Of a DNA stretch of 64,000 nt, positions 24,860 through 33,819 are shown in pieces (position 1 is the stretch's first letter; the number at the start of each line of letters is the position of its first letter). The stretch comes from Rhodospirillaceae bacterium. Its GTDB lineage: Bacteria > Pseudomonadota > Alphaproteobacteria > Rhodospirillales > UBA2165. A program made the translations under genes and the position numbers. The notes below the pieces were generated by a model. The model was not told where the DNA came from. It saw nothing but the letters and a program-made list of their open reading frames with translations, and did no database searches. The stretch is taken from positions 1-64,000 of the forward strand of contig CANIGJ010000023.1 of the NCBI GenBank assembly GCA_947467145.1, read 5' to 3'.

Positions 24860-25698
24860 TACAACTGCCTGAGTTTGGGATCGAGCGCGTCACGCAGCCA
24901 ATCGCCGAGCAGATTGGTGCCCAGCACGGTCATGGTAATGGCCAGGCCCGCGAAGGTCGGGATCCACCAGGCTGTCGCCAAGTAGTTGCGCCCCTCCGCG
25001 ATCAACAGGCCCCAGGCCGAGGCCGGCGGCTGGATGCCGAGCCCGATGAAGGTGATGGCCGCCTCAACGATCAGCGCGCGGCCAAGTTGCAAGGAGAACA
25101 GCACCATGCAGGTCGCAAACAGATTGGGCAAAATATGGCGCAACAGGATGCGCACATGTGAACAATTGGCGACCTTGGCGAGCGCCACATAGCCGCGCTC
25201 GCGCAGGCTCAAGGTCTCGCCGCGGATCACGCGCGCATAATCGGCCCAGAAAACGAAGATGATCGAACAGATGATGGTGACCAGCCCACCCCCGAAGGCC
25301 GACCCGATCAGGATCGTCAGCAGAATGGTCGGGATCGACATTTTCACATCGACGATGCGCATCACCACATTGTCGATCCAGCCGCCGAAATAACCGGCAA
25401 CCATGCCCGCCGTGATGCCGATGACGGCCGCGACGACGACACCCAGCACCGCCACCATCAGAGTGACGCGCGCTCCTTCGATCAGGCGGCTCAGCAGATC
25501 GCGCCCGAAATGGTCGGTGCCGAGCAGGAAAGCGGGATCGCCGCCCGCCAGCCAGGCCGGCGGCTTGCGCGGCGCTAGCAGGTTCACCACCGTCGGGTCG
25601 TGCGGATAGAGCAACGGCCCGGCGATCCCACAGATCACCACCGGGGCCAACAGCAGCACCGGGATCCAAGGAAACCTGCGTAAGGACCGCCAGGTCAT
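24859..25698 (-). CDS. Dipeptide-type ABC transporter permease (DppC-like)
   Basis: A 279-residue permease with the DppC hallmark LGTDHFGRDLLSRLIEGARV near residue 60 and the EAA loop RHILPNLFATCMVLFSLQLG. Five to six membrane helices. It starts at ATG 25698, 31 bases after the binding-protein gene, and overlaps the DppB-like start. It pairs with that permease to import the substrate delivered by the binding protein at 25730-27253. Confidence 0.92.
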   Translation of the reverse strand: MTWRSLRRFPWIPVLLLAPVVICGIAGPLLYPHDPTVVNLLAPRKPPAWLAGGDPAFLLGTDHFGRDLLSRLIEGARVTLMVAVLGVVVAAVIGITAGMVAGYFGGWIDNVVMRIVDVKMSIPTILLTILIGSAFGGGLVTIICSIIFVFWADYARVIRGETLSLRERGYVALAKVANCSHVRILLRHILPNLFATCMVLFSLQLGRALIVEAAITFIGLGIQPPASAWGLLIAEGRNYLATAWWIPTFAGLAITMTVLGTNLLGDWLRDALDPKLRQL

Positions 25699-25729
25699 GC
25701 TTGGGCGCCCACTCGCGGTCGCGCTGCGC

Positions 25730-27253
25730 TCAATTGACCTTGATGTCCTTCAGCATGGCCAGGATGAAACGGACCTTTTCCGTCGGCACATAATCGATGT
25801 TCTTCTTGGTCGCGAAGACACTGACCATCGTCCAGACGGGAATGGTCATGACCTCGTCATGCATGGCCTGAACGGCTTTGCGGACATGTTCCTCATGCGT
25901 CTTCATGTCGTTGGCCGCGAGCGCCAGATCAACCTCTTTATCGAACTCCGGCAGGATATAAGTCGCCGCCGCACTGCTGGAATGACTGGCTGCCAGCGAA
26001 TCGATCGTCTCGGAGTTTTTCGCGAGCACCGTCGGCGACAGATAGAACATCGGCGCATCCGGATTGTTCTTGTTCTTCACATAGGTCTCGGTCCGCACCC
26101 CCACGTCGTTGCCCTGGGGAACCACGGTGATGCCGACCGCTTTCAGATACAAGGTGATGGCTTCCGCTGTTTCGCGCGTGCCGACGTCACCGCCAGTGAA
26201 ATAGACCATGGGAATGCTGAAGCCATTGGGATAACCGGCTTCGGCCAACAGTTTCTTCGACAGCGCCGGGTTGAAGTCATAAGCCTTCAGATTCGGATCA
26301 TACCCACGATCGCCCGGCGCCAGGCGTGGATAGGTTGCCGGCACGCCCTGGAACAGCCCCTTGACGATCGCATTGACGTCGATGGCATGCGCCATCGCCC
26401 GGCGCACCCGCACATCCTTGGTCGGCGCAACCTTGGTATTGGAATTGAACCGGAAGGCCATGGTCGTCGGCACCGGCACGATAGCGATTTTGAAACCTTC
26501 CGCCTTCAATTCGGCCGTGTCGTTGAACGACGCATTGACGATCATATCCGCCTCGCCCGTCTTCAGCATTGCGGTACGGGTCGTATCTTCTTTGGCAAAC
26601 ACGAAGCGCGCTTTTTCGACCTGCGGCTTCGGCCCCCAGAAATCCTCATAGCGCACGAGTTCAAGATATTGGCCGGGTTTGTAATCGGCGATCTTATACG
26701 GGCCCGTCCCCATCGGCTTCTTGACGAATTCGTCTTCGCCGACGCGGTCGTAATATTTCTTGGATACGACGACCAGCAGACGCAATGCCAGCATGGTCAC
26801 GTCCGGCGATTTCATGTGGAAGCGCGCGGTCAACTTGTCGACGGCTTCGACGCTGCTGATCGTCGGATTGCGCCGGATGCTGTAGATCGACGTCTTTGCC
26901 GTCATGCGCGCATCGGAAAAGACGATATCCTCGGCCGTCAATTCGTCGCCCGAATGGAACTTCACGTTCGGGCGCAATTTGAAATCGATGTATTTGCTGT
27001 CCGGGCCGACAACCCATTCGGCGATGGTCGGCGCCGGCGTGCCGTCGGTATCGAACCCGACCAGCGCCTCGGTCACGTTCGTCACGGCCTGGCGCGCATT
27101 GGGCGCGTTGCGCGACGAGGTGATGTCGAGCGTATCGGGTTCGATATTGGTCGCGATGATAAGCGGCTTGGCTGCCGTTTGCGCGAGAACATTCGGCACG
27201 CTGGCCAGCAAAGCCAACGCCGCGACAACGCCTGTGAACACGGATCGCATCAT
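25730..27253 (-). CDS. ABC transporter substrate-binding protein, family 5 (dipeptide/nickel-binding type)
   Basis: A 507-residue periplasmic protein with signal peptide MMRSVFTGVVAALALLASVPNVLAQ. The mature part has the family 5 features: DTLDITSSRNAPNARQAVTNVTEALVG, VKFHSGDELTAEDIVFS and VRRAMAHAIDVNAIV. It binds the ligand and hands it to the DppBC-type permeases. ATG 27253 follows GGGAGG by 8 bases and is preferred to an upstream GTG. Family 5 proteins bind peptides, opines, nickel or various organic acids; the surrounding CoA-ester genes suggest a carboxylic compound (inference). Confidence 0.9.
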   Translation of the reverse strand: MMRSVFTGVVAALALLASVPNVLAQTAAKPLIIATNIEPDTLDITSSRNAPNARQAVTNVTEALVGFDTDGTPAPTIAEWVVGPDSKYIDFKLRPNVKFHSGDELTAEDIVFSDARMTAKTSIYSIRRNPTISSVEAVDKLTARFHMKSPDVTMLALRLLVVVSKKYYDRVGEDEFVKKPMGTGPYKIADYKPGQYLELVRYEDFWGPKPQVEKARFVFAKEDTTRTAMLKTGEADMIVNASFNDTAELKAEGFKIAIVPVPTTMAFRFNSNTKVAPTKDVRVRRAMAHAIDVNAIVKGLFQGVPATYPRLAPGDRGYDPNLKAYDFNPALSKKLLAEAGYPNGFSIPMVYFTGGDVGTRETAEAITLYLKAVGITVVPQGNDVGVRTETYVKNKNNPDAPMFYLSPTVLAKNSETIDSLAASHSSSAAATYILPEFDKEVDLALAANDMKTHEEHVRKAVQAMHDEVMTIPVWTMVSVFATKKNIDYVPTEKVRFILAMLKDIKVN

Positions 27254-27314
27254 AACCACGGCCTCCCAGAAATTCTTATTGCGACAAGTCTAATGGAGCG
27301 ACGCCGCCCGAGTC

Positions 27315-28769
27315 CTAACTATTGAGCGGCGCTTGGGCGGCGGCGTTGCGTCCGGCGATCCGGCCGACCGCCAAGGCCTCGCCGACATTGCCGCCGCCGC
27401 AATACAGATGCCCCCAGAGCGAGCCCAATTCGCCCGCCGAATAGAGCCGCCCGATCGGCGCGCCGTCCTTGTTCAAAACGCGCGCTTCGCCGTCGCGGCG
27501 CGGCCCGCCCATGGTATTGACCATGCGCGGCCACATCTCGACCGCGTAGAACGGCCCAGTGTTGAGCGACTGAAGCGTTTCCTTGGACCGATGGAAATCG
27601 GGATCGACGCCCTTCTCGCAATATTCACCGTATTTGGAGAGCGTCTTTTCCAGTACCGCCGGATCCATTTTGATCTTCTGCGCCAGTTCCGCGACGGTTT
27701 TGCCTTCGATGATCCAGCCCTTGGCGACTTCGGCCGAATTGTCGGCGCTCCATTTGTAATGACGTCCGCCGCCGGCCGTGCCGGCATGCAAGGTGCCCTT
27801 CATCAGGCCTTCCTTGTCGCAGATACCGTAGACCGGCAGGGTCGGATAACCAGGCTTCTTCGGGTCATACGCGACGAGTGACTGCCAGGCGAAGTGGGTT
27901 TCCCAGCCGGTCTCGTTGGTGAAGCGCTTGCCGTGCTTGTTCACATAGATGAAGCGCGGGCTGGGGTAATTGATCGAGAACGGCGCATAGAAGCCTTCCG
28001 CCCGGATGCCGAAGCTGCCGACCACAACACCCATATGCCACAGATCCGCGCCGATCTTTTCCGCCATGGTGATGCCGTCGCCGGTATTGCCCGGATTGCC
28101 GATGCCGTAGAACGGATTGAGCGGCAGGTAGCGCGCCTTCATCTCGTCGTTGAATTCAAAGCCGCCACTGGTCAACACCACGGCGCGGCGCGCCTTGATG
28201 GTGATCGTCTCGCCGTCCTTTTCCGCGACCGCACCGACCACATCACCGCGCTCATTGGTCAACAGTTCTTTCGCCGGCGCACCGAGGATCGTCTTGATGC
28301 CGCGCTTTTCCACATTGTCGTGCAGCAACATGAACAGCCGCTCGCCATTAGGCTCGCTATCGCGCGGCGACATCACCGTCTGGTTGACCATCGCCGCCGA
28401 TCCCGGGAAGCCTGGCCAGGACGGGTGCGTCACTTGCGGATAGCGCACGCTCAGGAAATGCGTGACCTTCGGCGTGCCGCCCAGTCCTTCGATCCAGGCC
28501 TTCGTCGTGCCGGCCGATTTCACATAGGCCTCGATCACGTCGCGGTCAGTACGGCCCAGACACAGCGCATCGATATGTTCGATCGCCTGCGCTTCGGTGC
28601 CGGGCGGCGGCGAGAACCACGAGCAGTTGGAAAGCCGCGTATTGCCGCCGGGTTCGGCCATCTTTTCCAGAATGATGACCTGTGCGCCCGCGTCATGCGC
28701 CTCGATCGCCGCCGAGGCGCCCGCGCCGCCAAATCCGATGACCAGAACGTCTGTTTCCAATTCCTGCAT
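27315..28769 (-). CDS. FAD-dependent oxidoreductase (fumarate reductase / 3-ketosteroid dehydrogenase-like)
   Basis: A 484-residue flavoprotein: FAD-binding Rossmann motif VIGFGGAGASAAIEA near residue 10, a central substrate-binding domain and the C-terminal FAD segment SAGELGSLWGHLYCGGGNVGEALAVGR. This is the fumarate reductase flavoprotein family (FAD_binding_2), which includes urocanate reductase, 3-ketosteroid dehydrogenase and other alkene-forming or reducing enzymes. No signal peptide, no heme domain. Two ATGs exist (28775 and 28769); the second is better spaced from AGAAGG. Within the importer operon it probably reduces or desaturates the imported molecule (inference). Confidence 0.88.
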   Translation of the reverse strand: MQELETDVLVIGFGGAGASAAIEAHDAGAQVIILEKMAEPGGNTRLSNCSWFSPPPGTEAQAIEHIDALCLGRTDRDVIEAYVKSAGTTKAWIEGLGGTPKVTHFLSVRYPQVTHPSWPGFPGSAAMVNQTVMSPRDSEPNGERLFMLLHDNVEKRGIKTILGAPAKELLTNERGDVVGAVAEKDGETITIKARRAVVLTSGGFEFNDEMKARYLPLNPFYGIGNPGNTGDGITMAEKIGADLWHMGVVVGSFGIRAEGFYAPFSINYPSPRFIYVNKHGKRFTNETGWETHFAWQSLVAYDPKKPGYPTLPVYGICDKEGLMKGTLHAGTAGGGRHYKWSADNSAEVAKGWIIEGKTVAELAQKIKMDPAVLEKTLSKYGEYCEKGVDPDFHRSKETLQSLNTGPFYAVEMWPRMVNTMGGPRRDGEARVLNKDGAPIGRLYSAGELGSLWGHLYCGGGNVGEALAVGRIAGRNAAAQAPLNS

Positions 28770-28793
28770 AGCCATTCCCTTCTGACAAAATGC

Positions 28794-30881
28794 TTATTTG
28801 CGCAGCACGACCAAACCGTCCGCCGCCTTCACCCCCTGCCCCTCGGGCAGGACGAACAATGGATTGATTTCAGCCTCCGCCAGCCTGTCGCCCAAGGCGA
28901 GGCACATGCGCGAGAATGCCAGCACAGCATCCGACAAGGCCGCGATATCGCAAGCCGGCTTGCCGCGATAACCGGCCAGCAGGCGTCTGATCGCAAGCTC
29001 ATCGATCATGGACGCAACATCGGACGCCGTCAGCGGCGCCAGGCGCACCGCGGTGTCGTTATAGACCTCCGCCGCGATGCCGCCGCCGCCCAACAGGATC
29101 GCCGGGCCCAATTGCGGATCACGTAAATAGCCGAGAATGACCTCTACGCCCTCGCCCGCCATTTCCTGCACCAGAAAACCTTCGAGCACCGCATCGGTCT
29201 TAGCCTGCACGGCCGTTTGCATCGTACGGCACGCCTCGGCGACATTGGCCACCGCTACGCCGACGCGTACGCCGCCGACATCGCTTTTATGCGCAATGGC
29301 GCGCGATAGGATCTTGAGCACGACGCGCGATCCGAACCCTTCCGCGATCCGCACGGCCTCCTCGGGGGAGCGCGCAATGGCTTCACGGACACCGGGTATG
29401 CCATAGGATGAAAAGAGCTGCTTGCTCTCCGCCTCATTGAGCACGCCTTCGTGCGGCAGATGAGCCGCCGGCATCACGGCGATTGTATCGGCGTCTTCCG
29501 CTTCGGCCGCCACTCGCCGCATACGGTAGAGCGCGTCGATTGCCGCCGCACAGCCTTCGGGGTTTTCAAACGCCGGCACGCCCGACGCATTGAGATGACG
29601 TAAGATATCCGGCGCCGAGGGGCTGACATAAGCGAGCAGCGGCTTGTCGATACTGGCCAACGCCTCGACCAACGGCTTCGCCACCAGTTCGGGTTGCCCC
29701 ACGCTGGACGAGCCGACCACCGTAACGACCGCATCGAAGTCGGCACTTTGCGTCAGTGCGGCGATTGCGCCTTTGAGGATATGCGGCTGCAATCCCGCGA
29801 GCGTGAGATCGATGGGATTGCGATCGGCCGAAAAACCGTCGTCCTTCAACAACTCGCCAAGCTGGGCCGATATGTCTGGCGACGGTGCCGGCGTATCGTA
29901 GCCCAACAGGCCGCAGGCATCGGCGACCAGTGCACCGGCGCCGCCGGTCGTCGTCAGGATGGCCAGCCGTTTGCCCGGCATACGTTGCTTGATCGACAGC
30001 GCCATCGCGATATCGATCAGATCGGAAAAACGCTCCGCCCGCACCGCGCCGACCTGGGCGAACAGTGCGTCATACAAACGATCTTCGCCTGCCAGCGCGC
30101 CGGTATGCGATTGGGTCGAGCGCGCGCCCGCCTCGGAACGGCCGACCTTGTAGACGACCATCGCTTTGCCCGCGCGCGATGCCGCCAGGGCCGAGCGGCG
30201 GAAGCGGTCGGCGTTGCGCAAACCTTCGATATAAAGCGCAATGACCGAGGTTTCGGGATCCTCGACTAGGTAATCGATGAAATCGCTGATTTCGAGATCG
30301 GCCTCGTTGCCGGTCGCGATGAGCCGCGAGAGGGCCGCCCCGCGAAACGCGGCGCGCGAAAGGACCGATCCGAGAATGCCGCCACTTTGCGACACCAGCC
30401 CGATTGACCCGGCGCGCAGGCCGTCGATATCGAGCGCACCGCTCGCCGACAAGGTGACGCGGTCGGTCACGTTGACGATGCCCACGGTATTGGGTCCCAG
30501 AATCCGCATGGACCCCGCTGCGGCACGCAAAGCGGCTTGGCGCGATTGGCCTTCGCCATCGACCTCGGCATAGCCGCCCGCGAGCACAATAGCGGCGCCG
30601 ACGCCACGGGCCGATAGATCGCGCACGTAACCCTCCGCGCGCTCCGCGCCGACCAGGATGATCGCGGCATCGGGGGCGGCGGGCAGGCTGGCGATATCGG
30701 GATAACAGCGGGTGCCGTCGAGATCGTCGTAACGCGGATTGACCGGATAGATAGCGCCGGCGAAACCGTGGCGCTTCAAATAGCGCAAGGGCCGCCCCGC
30801 CGTTTTAGTCGGATCAGCCGAAGCGCCGATGATGGCGACGCTTTGCGGCCGGATGAGCCGATCGATGGACGACAGGTCCAA
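28794..30881 (-). CDS. ADP-forming acyl-CoA synthetase (fused alpha-beta)
   Basis: A 695-residue protein that joins a CoA-binding and ligase domain (PQSVAIIGASADPTKTAGRP; phosphorylated His in TQSHTGALAGEDRLYDALF) to an ATP-grasp domain (LFSSYGIPGVREAIARSPEE, VVLKILSRAIAHKSDVGGV). Such enzymes make or use acyl-CoA with ATP/ADP and phosphate. Start is TTG 30881, immediately after the enoyl-CoA hydratase stop, with a GGAG site 8 bases upstream; no closer ATG is present. In the operon it probably activates the imported acid to its CoA ester (inference). Many related proteins are of unproven acyl specificity. Confidence 0.9.
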   Translation of the reverse strand: MDLSSIDRLIRPQSVAIIGASADPTKTAGRPLRYLKRHGFAGAIYPVNPRYDDLDGTRCYPDIASLPAAPDAAIILVGAERAEGYVRDLSARGVGAAIVLAGGYAEVDGEGQSRQAALRAAAGSMRILGPNTVGIVNVTDRVTLSASGALDIDGLRAGSIGLVSQSGGILGSVLSRAAFRGAALSRLIATGNEADLEISDFIDYLVEDPETSVIALYIEGLRNADRFRRSALAASRAGKAMVVYKVGRSEAGARSTQSHTGALAGEDRLYDALFAQVGAVRAERFSDLIDIAMALSIKQRMPGKRLAILTTTGGAGALVADACGLLGYDTPAPSPDISAQLGELLKDDGFSADRNPIDLTLAGLQPHILKGAIAALTQSADFDAVVTVVGSSSVGQPELVAKPLVEALASIDKPLLAYVSPSAPDILRHLNASGVPAFENPEGCAAAIDALYRMRRVAAEAEDADTIAVMPAAHLPHEGVLNEAESKQLFSSYGIPGVREAIARSPEEAVRIAEGFGSRVVLKILSRAIAHKSDVGGVRVGVAVANVAEACRTMQTAVQAKTDAVLEGFLVQEMAGEGVEVILGYLRDPQLGPAILLGGGGIAAEVYNDTAVRLAPLTASDVASMIDELAIRRLLAGYRGKPACDIAALSDAVLAFSRMCLALGDRLAEAEINPLFVLPEGQGVKAADGLVVLRK

Positions 30882-31685
30882 CTACTTGCTCCGCTTATTG
30901 AGAAAGTCGTCAACCGCTTGGCGATGCGCATCTGTCGTATAGGCAATTGCCTGCGCCTGCGCGCCCAGTGCGAAGATTTCTTCGGCCGAGTGTTCGAAGG
31001 TTTGATCGAGAATGGTTTTGGCGAGCGCTACCGCATCGGCCGAACCCACCGTCATTCTTTTCGCAAGATCGACGGCGGCATCGATCAGCTTGTCCGGCTC
31101 GGCCAATTCGTCGGCCAGGCCGATGGCGAGCGCCTCAACGGCATCGACCTTACGCGCCGAAAAGATCATTTCCTTCGCGCGCTGCAAGCCGACGCGGCGC
31201 GGCAGGAAATAGAGCCCGCCGCCATCGGGGATCAGACCGCGCATGACGTAGCTCATGACGAAACTGGCATATTGGTTCGACGCCACTATGAAATCGCAGC
31301 ACAGCGCGATGTCGCACCCAAGACCGGCGGCCGCGCCATTCACTGCCGCAACGGTCGGCTTGGCCAATTCATGCAACGCGGCTACCGCGTGATGCGTACG
31401 GCGCTGCCGCTGCCAGCCGTTGACCGCGATGCGCCCGGCGGGCGCTTCCAGGCGTTTCTGCATCGAGGCGATGTCGCCGCCGGCGCAGAATGCTTTGCCC
31501 CGACCCGTCAGCACCATCGCGCGGATGCGATCTTCGCGCGCCACCCATTCGATGACATCGGCGAATTCGGCGCGCGTTGCATCGTCGATGGCATTGCGGA
31601 CGTCAGGGCGGTTGAAGGCGACGATGGCGATGCCGTCACGCTCTTCAATGGCGATACAATTCGGCTGCGGACGCCCGTCGGACAT
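30882..31685 (-). CDS. Enoyl-CoA hydratase/isomerase family protein
   Basis: A 267-residue crotonase with the oxyanion-hole motif KAFCAGGDIASMQKRLEAP and AVNGAAAGLGCDIALCCDFI. The catalytic region reads VMRGLIPDGGGLYFLPRRVG, with Asp where one Glu often stands, so it may be a hydratase, isomerase or hydrolase. It is the first gene of the operon, starting at ATG 31685 behind GGGAG, and its stop touches the start of the acyl-CoA synthetase. Acts in the cytoplasm on CoA esters. Confidence 0.9.
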   Translation of the reverse strand: MSDGRPQPNCIAIEERDGIAIVAFNRPDVRNAIDDATRAEFADVIEWVAREDRIRAMVLTGRGKAFCAGGDIASMQKRLEAPAGRIAVNGWQRQRRTHHAVAALHELAKPTVAAVNGAAAGLGCDIALCCDFIVASNQYASFVMSYVMRGLIPDGGGLYFLPRRVGLQRAKEMIFSARKVDAVEALAIGLADELAEPDKLIDAAVDLAKRMTVGSADAVALAKTILDQTFEHSAEEIFALGAQAQAIAYTTDAHRQAVDDFLNKRSK

Positions 31686-31757
31686 AGACTTCTCCCTGTT
31701 TGCGGCGCTTCACGAACGCCGCATTCTTGCCGGAAGAATAGATCAGCCTATCCTGAT

Positions 31758-31777
31758 TTTCTATCGTTTATTAGAAA
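31758..31777. promoter_or_regulatory. Candidate operator upstream of the enoyl-CoA hydratase operon
   Basis: TTTCTA (31758-31763) and TAGAAA (31772-31777) form an inverted repeat with an 8-base AT-rich spacer, in the only sizable gap upstream of the eight-gene operon. A GC-rich hairpin (GCGGCG / CGCCGC) lies between it and the start codon. No regulator gene is adjacent, so the binding protein is unknown. Confidence 0.3.
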
Positions 31778-31806
31778 GTGACGAAGTCAACGAACCCACG
31801 GCCTTA

Positions 31807-33729
31807 TCAAGACGCGCGGCGCGCACCCTGATCGGCGAGCACCGCTTCGGCCGCCTCCAACGCTTCGCTGGCTTCCAGCCATTTGGCCTCGGCGGCCTCC
31901 AATTTGCGCTCGATCTCGCCACGCGTCTTCATCAGCTGGCCGGCCGGCACATTCTTATGCGGCCCGTCGTAGCCGGTGGGATCGAACAGTGCGCGATCGA
32001 TGTCGCTGCGCTTGGCGCTGAAACTGGCCATCTCGGTTTCGGCCTGCTTCACGGCCTTGCGCAAAGCCTGCGTCTGCTCGCGCGCATCGGCCGCGGCCTT
32101 GCGCTGATCCTTTTTGCTGAGGCGCTTGCCGCCTGGTGCCTCGTCGTCGTTCGACGCCGCCGCATCGGCGCGCGACAGCAGCAGATCGCGATAATCGTCC
32201 AATGTGCCCGTAAATTCCTTCGCCGTGCCGTCGGCGACGAGCACCAAACGGTCAGACGTCAGTTCAAGCAAATGGCGATCGTGCGAGACCACGACGACGG
32301 CGCCGTTATATTCGTTGAGCGCCTGGGCAAGGGATTCGCGCGCATCGACGTCCAGATGGTTGGTCGGTTCGTCCAAGATCAGCATGTGCGGCGCGTCGCG
32401 CGTGATCAGCGCGAGTGCGAGGCGCGCGCGCTCGCCGCCCGATAGATGTTTGACCTCGATCCCCGCCTTGTCGCCGGAGAAACCAAAGCGGGCCAGTTGC
32501 CCGCGCACCGCCCCCGGCTTGGCATCTGGCATCAGGCGCGTCATGTGCTGGATCGGCGTATCCTGGTAATCGAGTTCTTCGACTTGATGCTGGCTGAAAT
32601 AGCCGACGCGCATCTTGCCACTTTGCGCCATCGATCCGCTCATGGGTTTGAGCTGACCGGACAGCAAGCGTGCGAGTGTCGTCTTGCCGTTGCCGTTACG
32701 CCCCAGGAGCGCGATACGGTCGTCTGGATCGATGCGCAACGAGACATTGTTGAGGATCACCGCATCTTCGCTGTAACCGATCTTGGCGCGTTCCATATTG
32801 ACCAAGGGCGGGCGCTGTTCGTCCGGGCTCGGGAACTCAAACACCAAGGTCGGATCCTCAGTGGCGGCCGCAACGGGCTCCATGCGCGCCAAGGCCTTCA
32901 GGCGGCTTTGCGCCTGCTTGGCCGTATGCGCCTTGAACCGCCAGCGATCGACGAAGGCCTGTAGTTTCTTGCGCTTGGATTCTTGTTGTAGGCGCGAGGA
33001 TTCGGCCTGCGCCTGCTGCTCGCGGCGCTGACGCTCGAAAGAATCGTAGCCGCCGACATACAGCGTCACCTTGCCGTGATCGACATGCAGAATGTGATCG
33101 ACGACGTTGTTCAACAGATCGCGCTCGTGGCTGACCACAACGATGGTCGCGCGATAGGACTTCAGAAACGATTCCAGCCAAAGCGTGGCTTCAAGGTCCA
33201 AGTGGTTGGACGGCTCGTCCAGCAGCAGCAGATCGGGCTCGGAGAATAGCACCGCCGCCAAGGCGACGCGCATGCGCCAGCCGCCGGAAAAGGAATCGAG
33301 CGGACGATGCTGCATGGTCTCGTCGAAACCGAGGCCGGCGAGGATGCGGGCTGCCCGGCCGGGCGCGGTATGCGCATCGATGGTCAGCAGGCGTTCATGA
33401 ATTTCGGCGATGCGGTGCGCATCGGTGGCGTGTTCCGCCTCGTCCATAAGTGCTGCGCGTTCGACATCGGCGGCCAGCACGTTCTCAAACGGGCTGGTCG
33501 GCCCGGCGGGCGCCTCCTGCGCGACATAGCCCATGCGCGTATCGCGCGGCATTTCGATAGAACCCGAATCCGCCTCGCCGATGCCGGCGATCAGCTTCAG
33601 GAGCGTCGACTTGCCGGCCCCGTTGCGGCCCACCAGGCCCACCCGGCTTTTGGTCGGGATCGAGGCTGTGGCGCCATCGAGGATGACGTGGCCGCCGAGG
33701 CGCACGGTGATGTCGGTGATGGTCAGCAT
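31807..33729 (-). CDS. ABC-F family ATPase (translation factor type, YheS-like)
   Basis: A 640-residue soluble protein with two ABC cassettes: Walker A GRNGAGKSTLLKL and GRNGNGKTTLARL; signature FSGGWRMRVALA and LSGGERARLALAL; Walker B LLLLDEPSNHLDLEATL and MLILDEPTNHLDVDARE. No membrane helices. The linker between cassettes is rich in Gln/Arg, and a C-terminal coiled coil (about 550-640) with KRLSKKDQRKAAADARE completes the layout. ABC-F proteins bind the ribosomal E site and relieve stalled translation or antibiotic arrest. Function is housekeeping-like; the exact subfamily is uncertain. Confidence 0.93.
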   Translation of the reverse strand: MLTITDITVRLGGHVILDGATASIPTKSRVGLVGRNGAGKSTLLKLIAGIGEADSGSIEMPRDTRMGYVAQEAPAGPTSPFENVLAADVERAALMDEAEHATDAHRIAEIHERLLTIDAHTAPGRAARILAGLGFDETMQHRPLDSFSGGWRMRVALAAVLFSEPDLLLLDEPSNHLDLEATLWLESFLKSYRATIVVVSHERDLLNNVVDHILHVDHGKVTLYVGGYDSFERQRREQQAQAESSRLQQESKRKKLQAFVDRWRFKAHTAKQAQSRLKALARMEPVAAATEDPTLVFEFPSPDEQRPPLVNMERAKIGYSEDAVILNNVSLRIDPDDRIALLGRNGNGKTTLARLLSGQLKPMSGSMAQSGKMRVGYFSQHQVEELDYQDTPIQHMTRLMPDAKPGAVRGQLARFGFSGDKAGIEVKHLSGGERARLALALITRDAPHMLILDEPTNHLDVDARESLAQALNEYNGAVVVVSHDRHLLELTSDRLVLVADGTAKEFTGTLDDYRDLLLSRADAAASNDDEAPGGKRLSKKDQRKAAADAREQTQALRKAVKQAETEMASFSAKRSDIDRALFDPTGYDGPHKNVPAGQLMKTRGEIERKLEAAEAKWLEASEALEAAEAVLADQGARRAS

Positions 33730-33764
33730 GAGGGGCGGAGCGATAGCACACCGACGGCCCGGGA

Positions 33765-33806
33765 AAAAGCAAAAGCCGCGGAATCCTGACCGGATTCCGC
33801 GGCTTT
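33765..33806 (-). terminator. Rho-independent terminator of the amidohydrolase gene
   Basis: A 15-base perfect stem (33772-33786 with 33792-33806, loop TGACC) lies 14 bases after the amidohydrolase stop on the minus strand and is followed there by TTGCTTTTTCCC. It also insulates the ABC-F gene that starts at 33729 from upstream transcription. Confidence 0.85.
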
Positions 33807-33819
33807 CTTAAGTAATCGC

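Noticed and set aside
25697..27325. 542-codon plus-strand frame opposite the binding-protein gene
   Set aside because: Composition is Arg/His/Ile-rich without recognisable domains; it is the antisense shadow of a well-supported gene.
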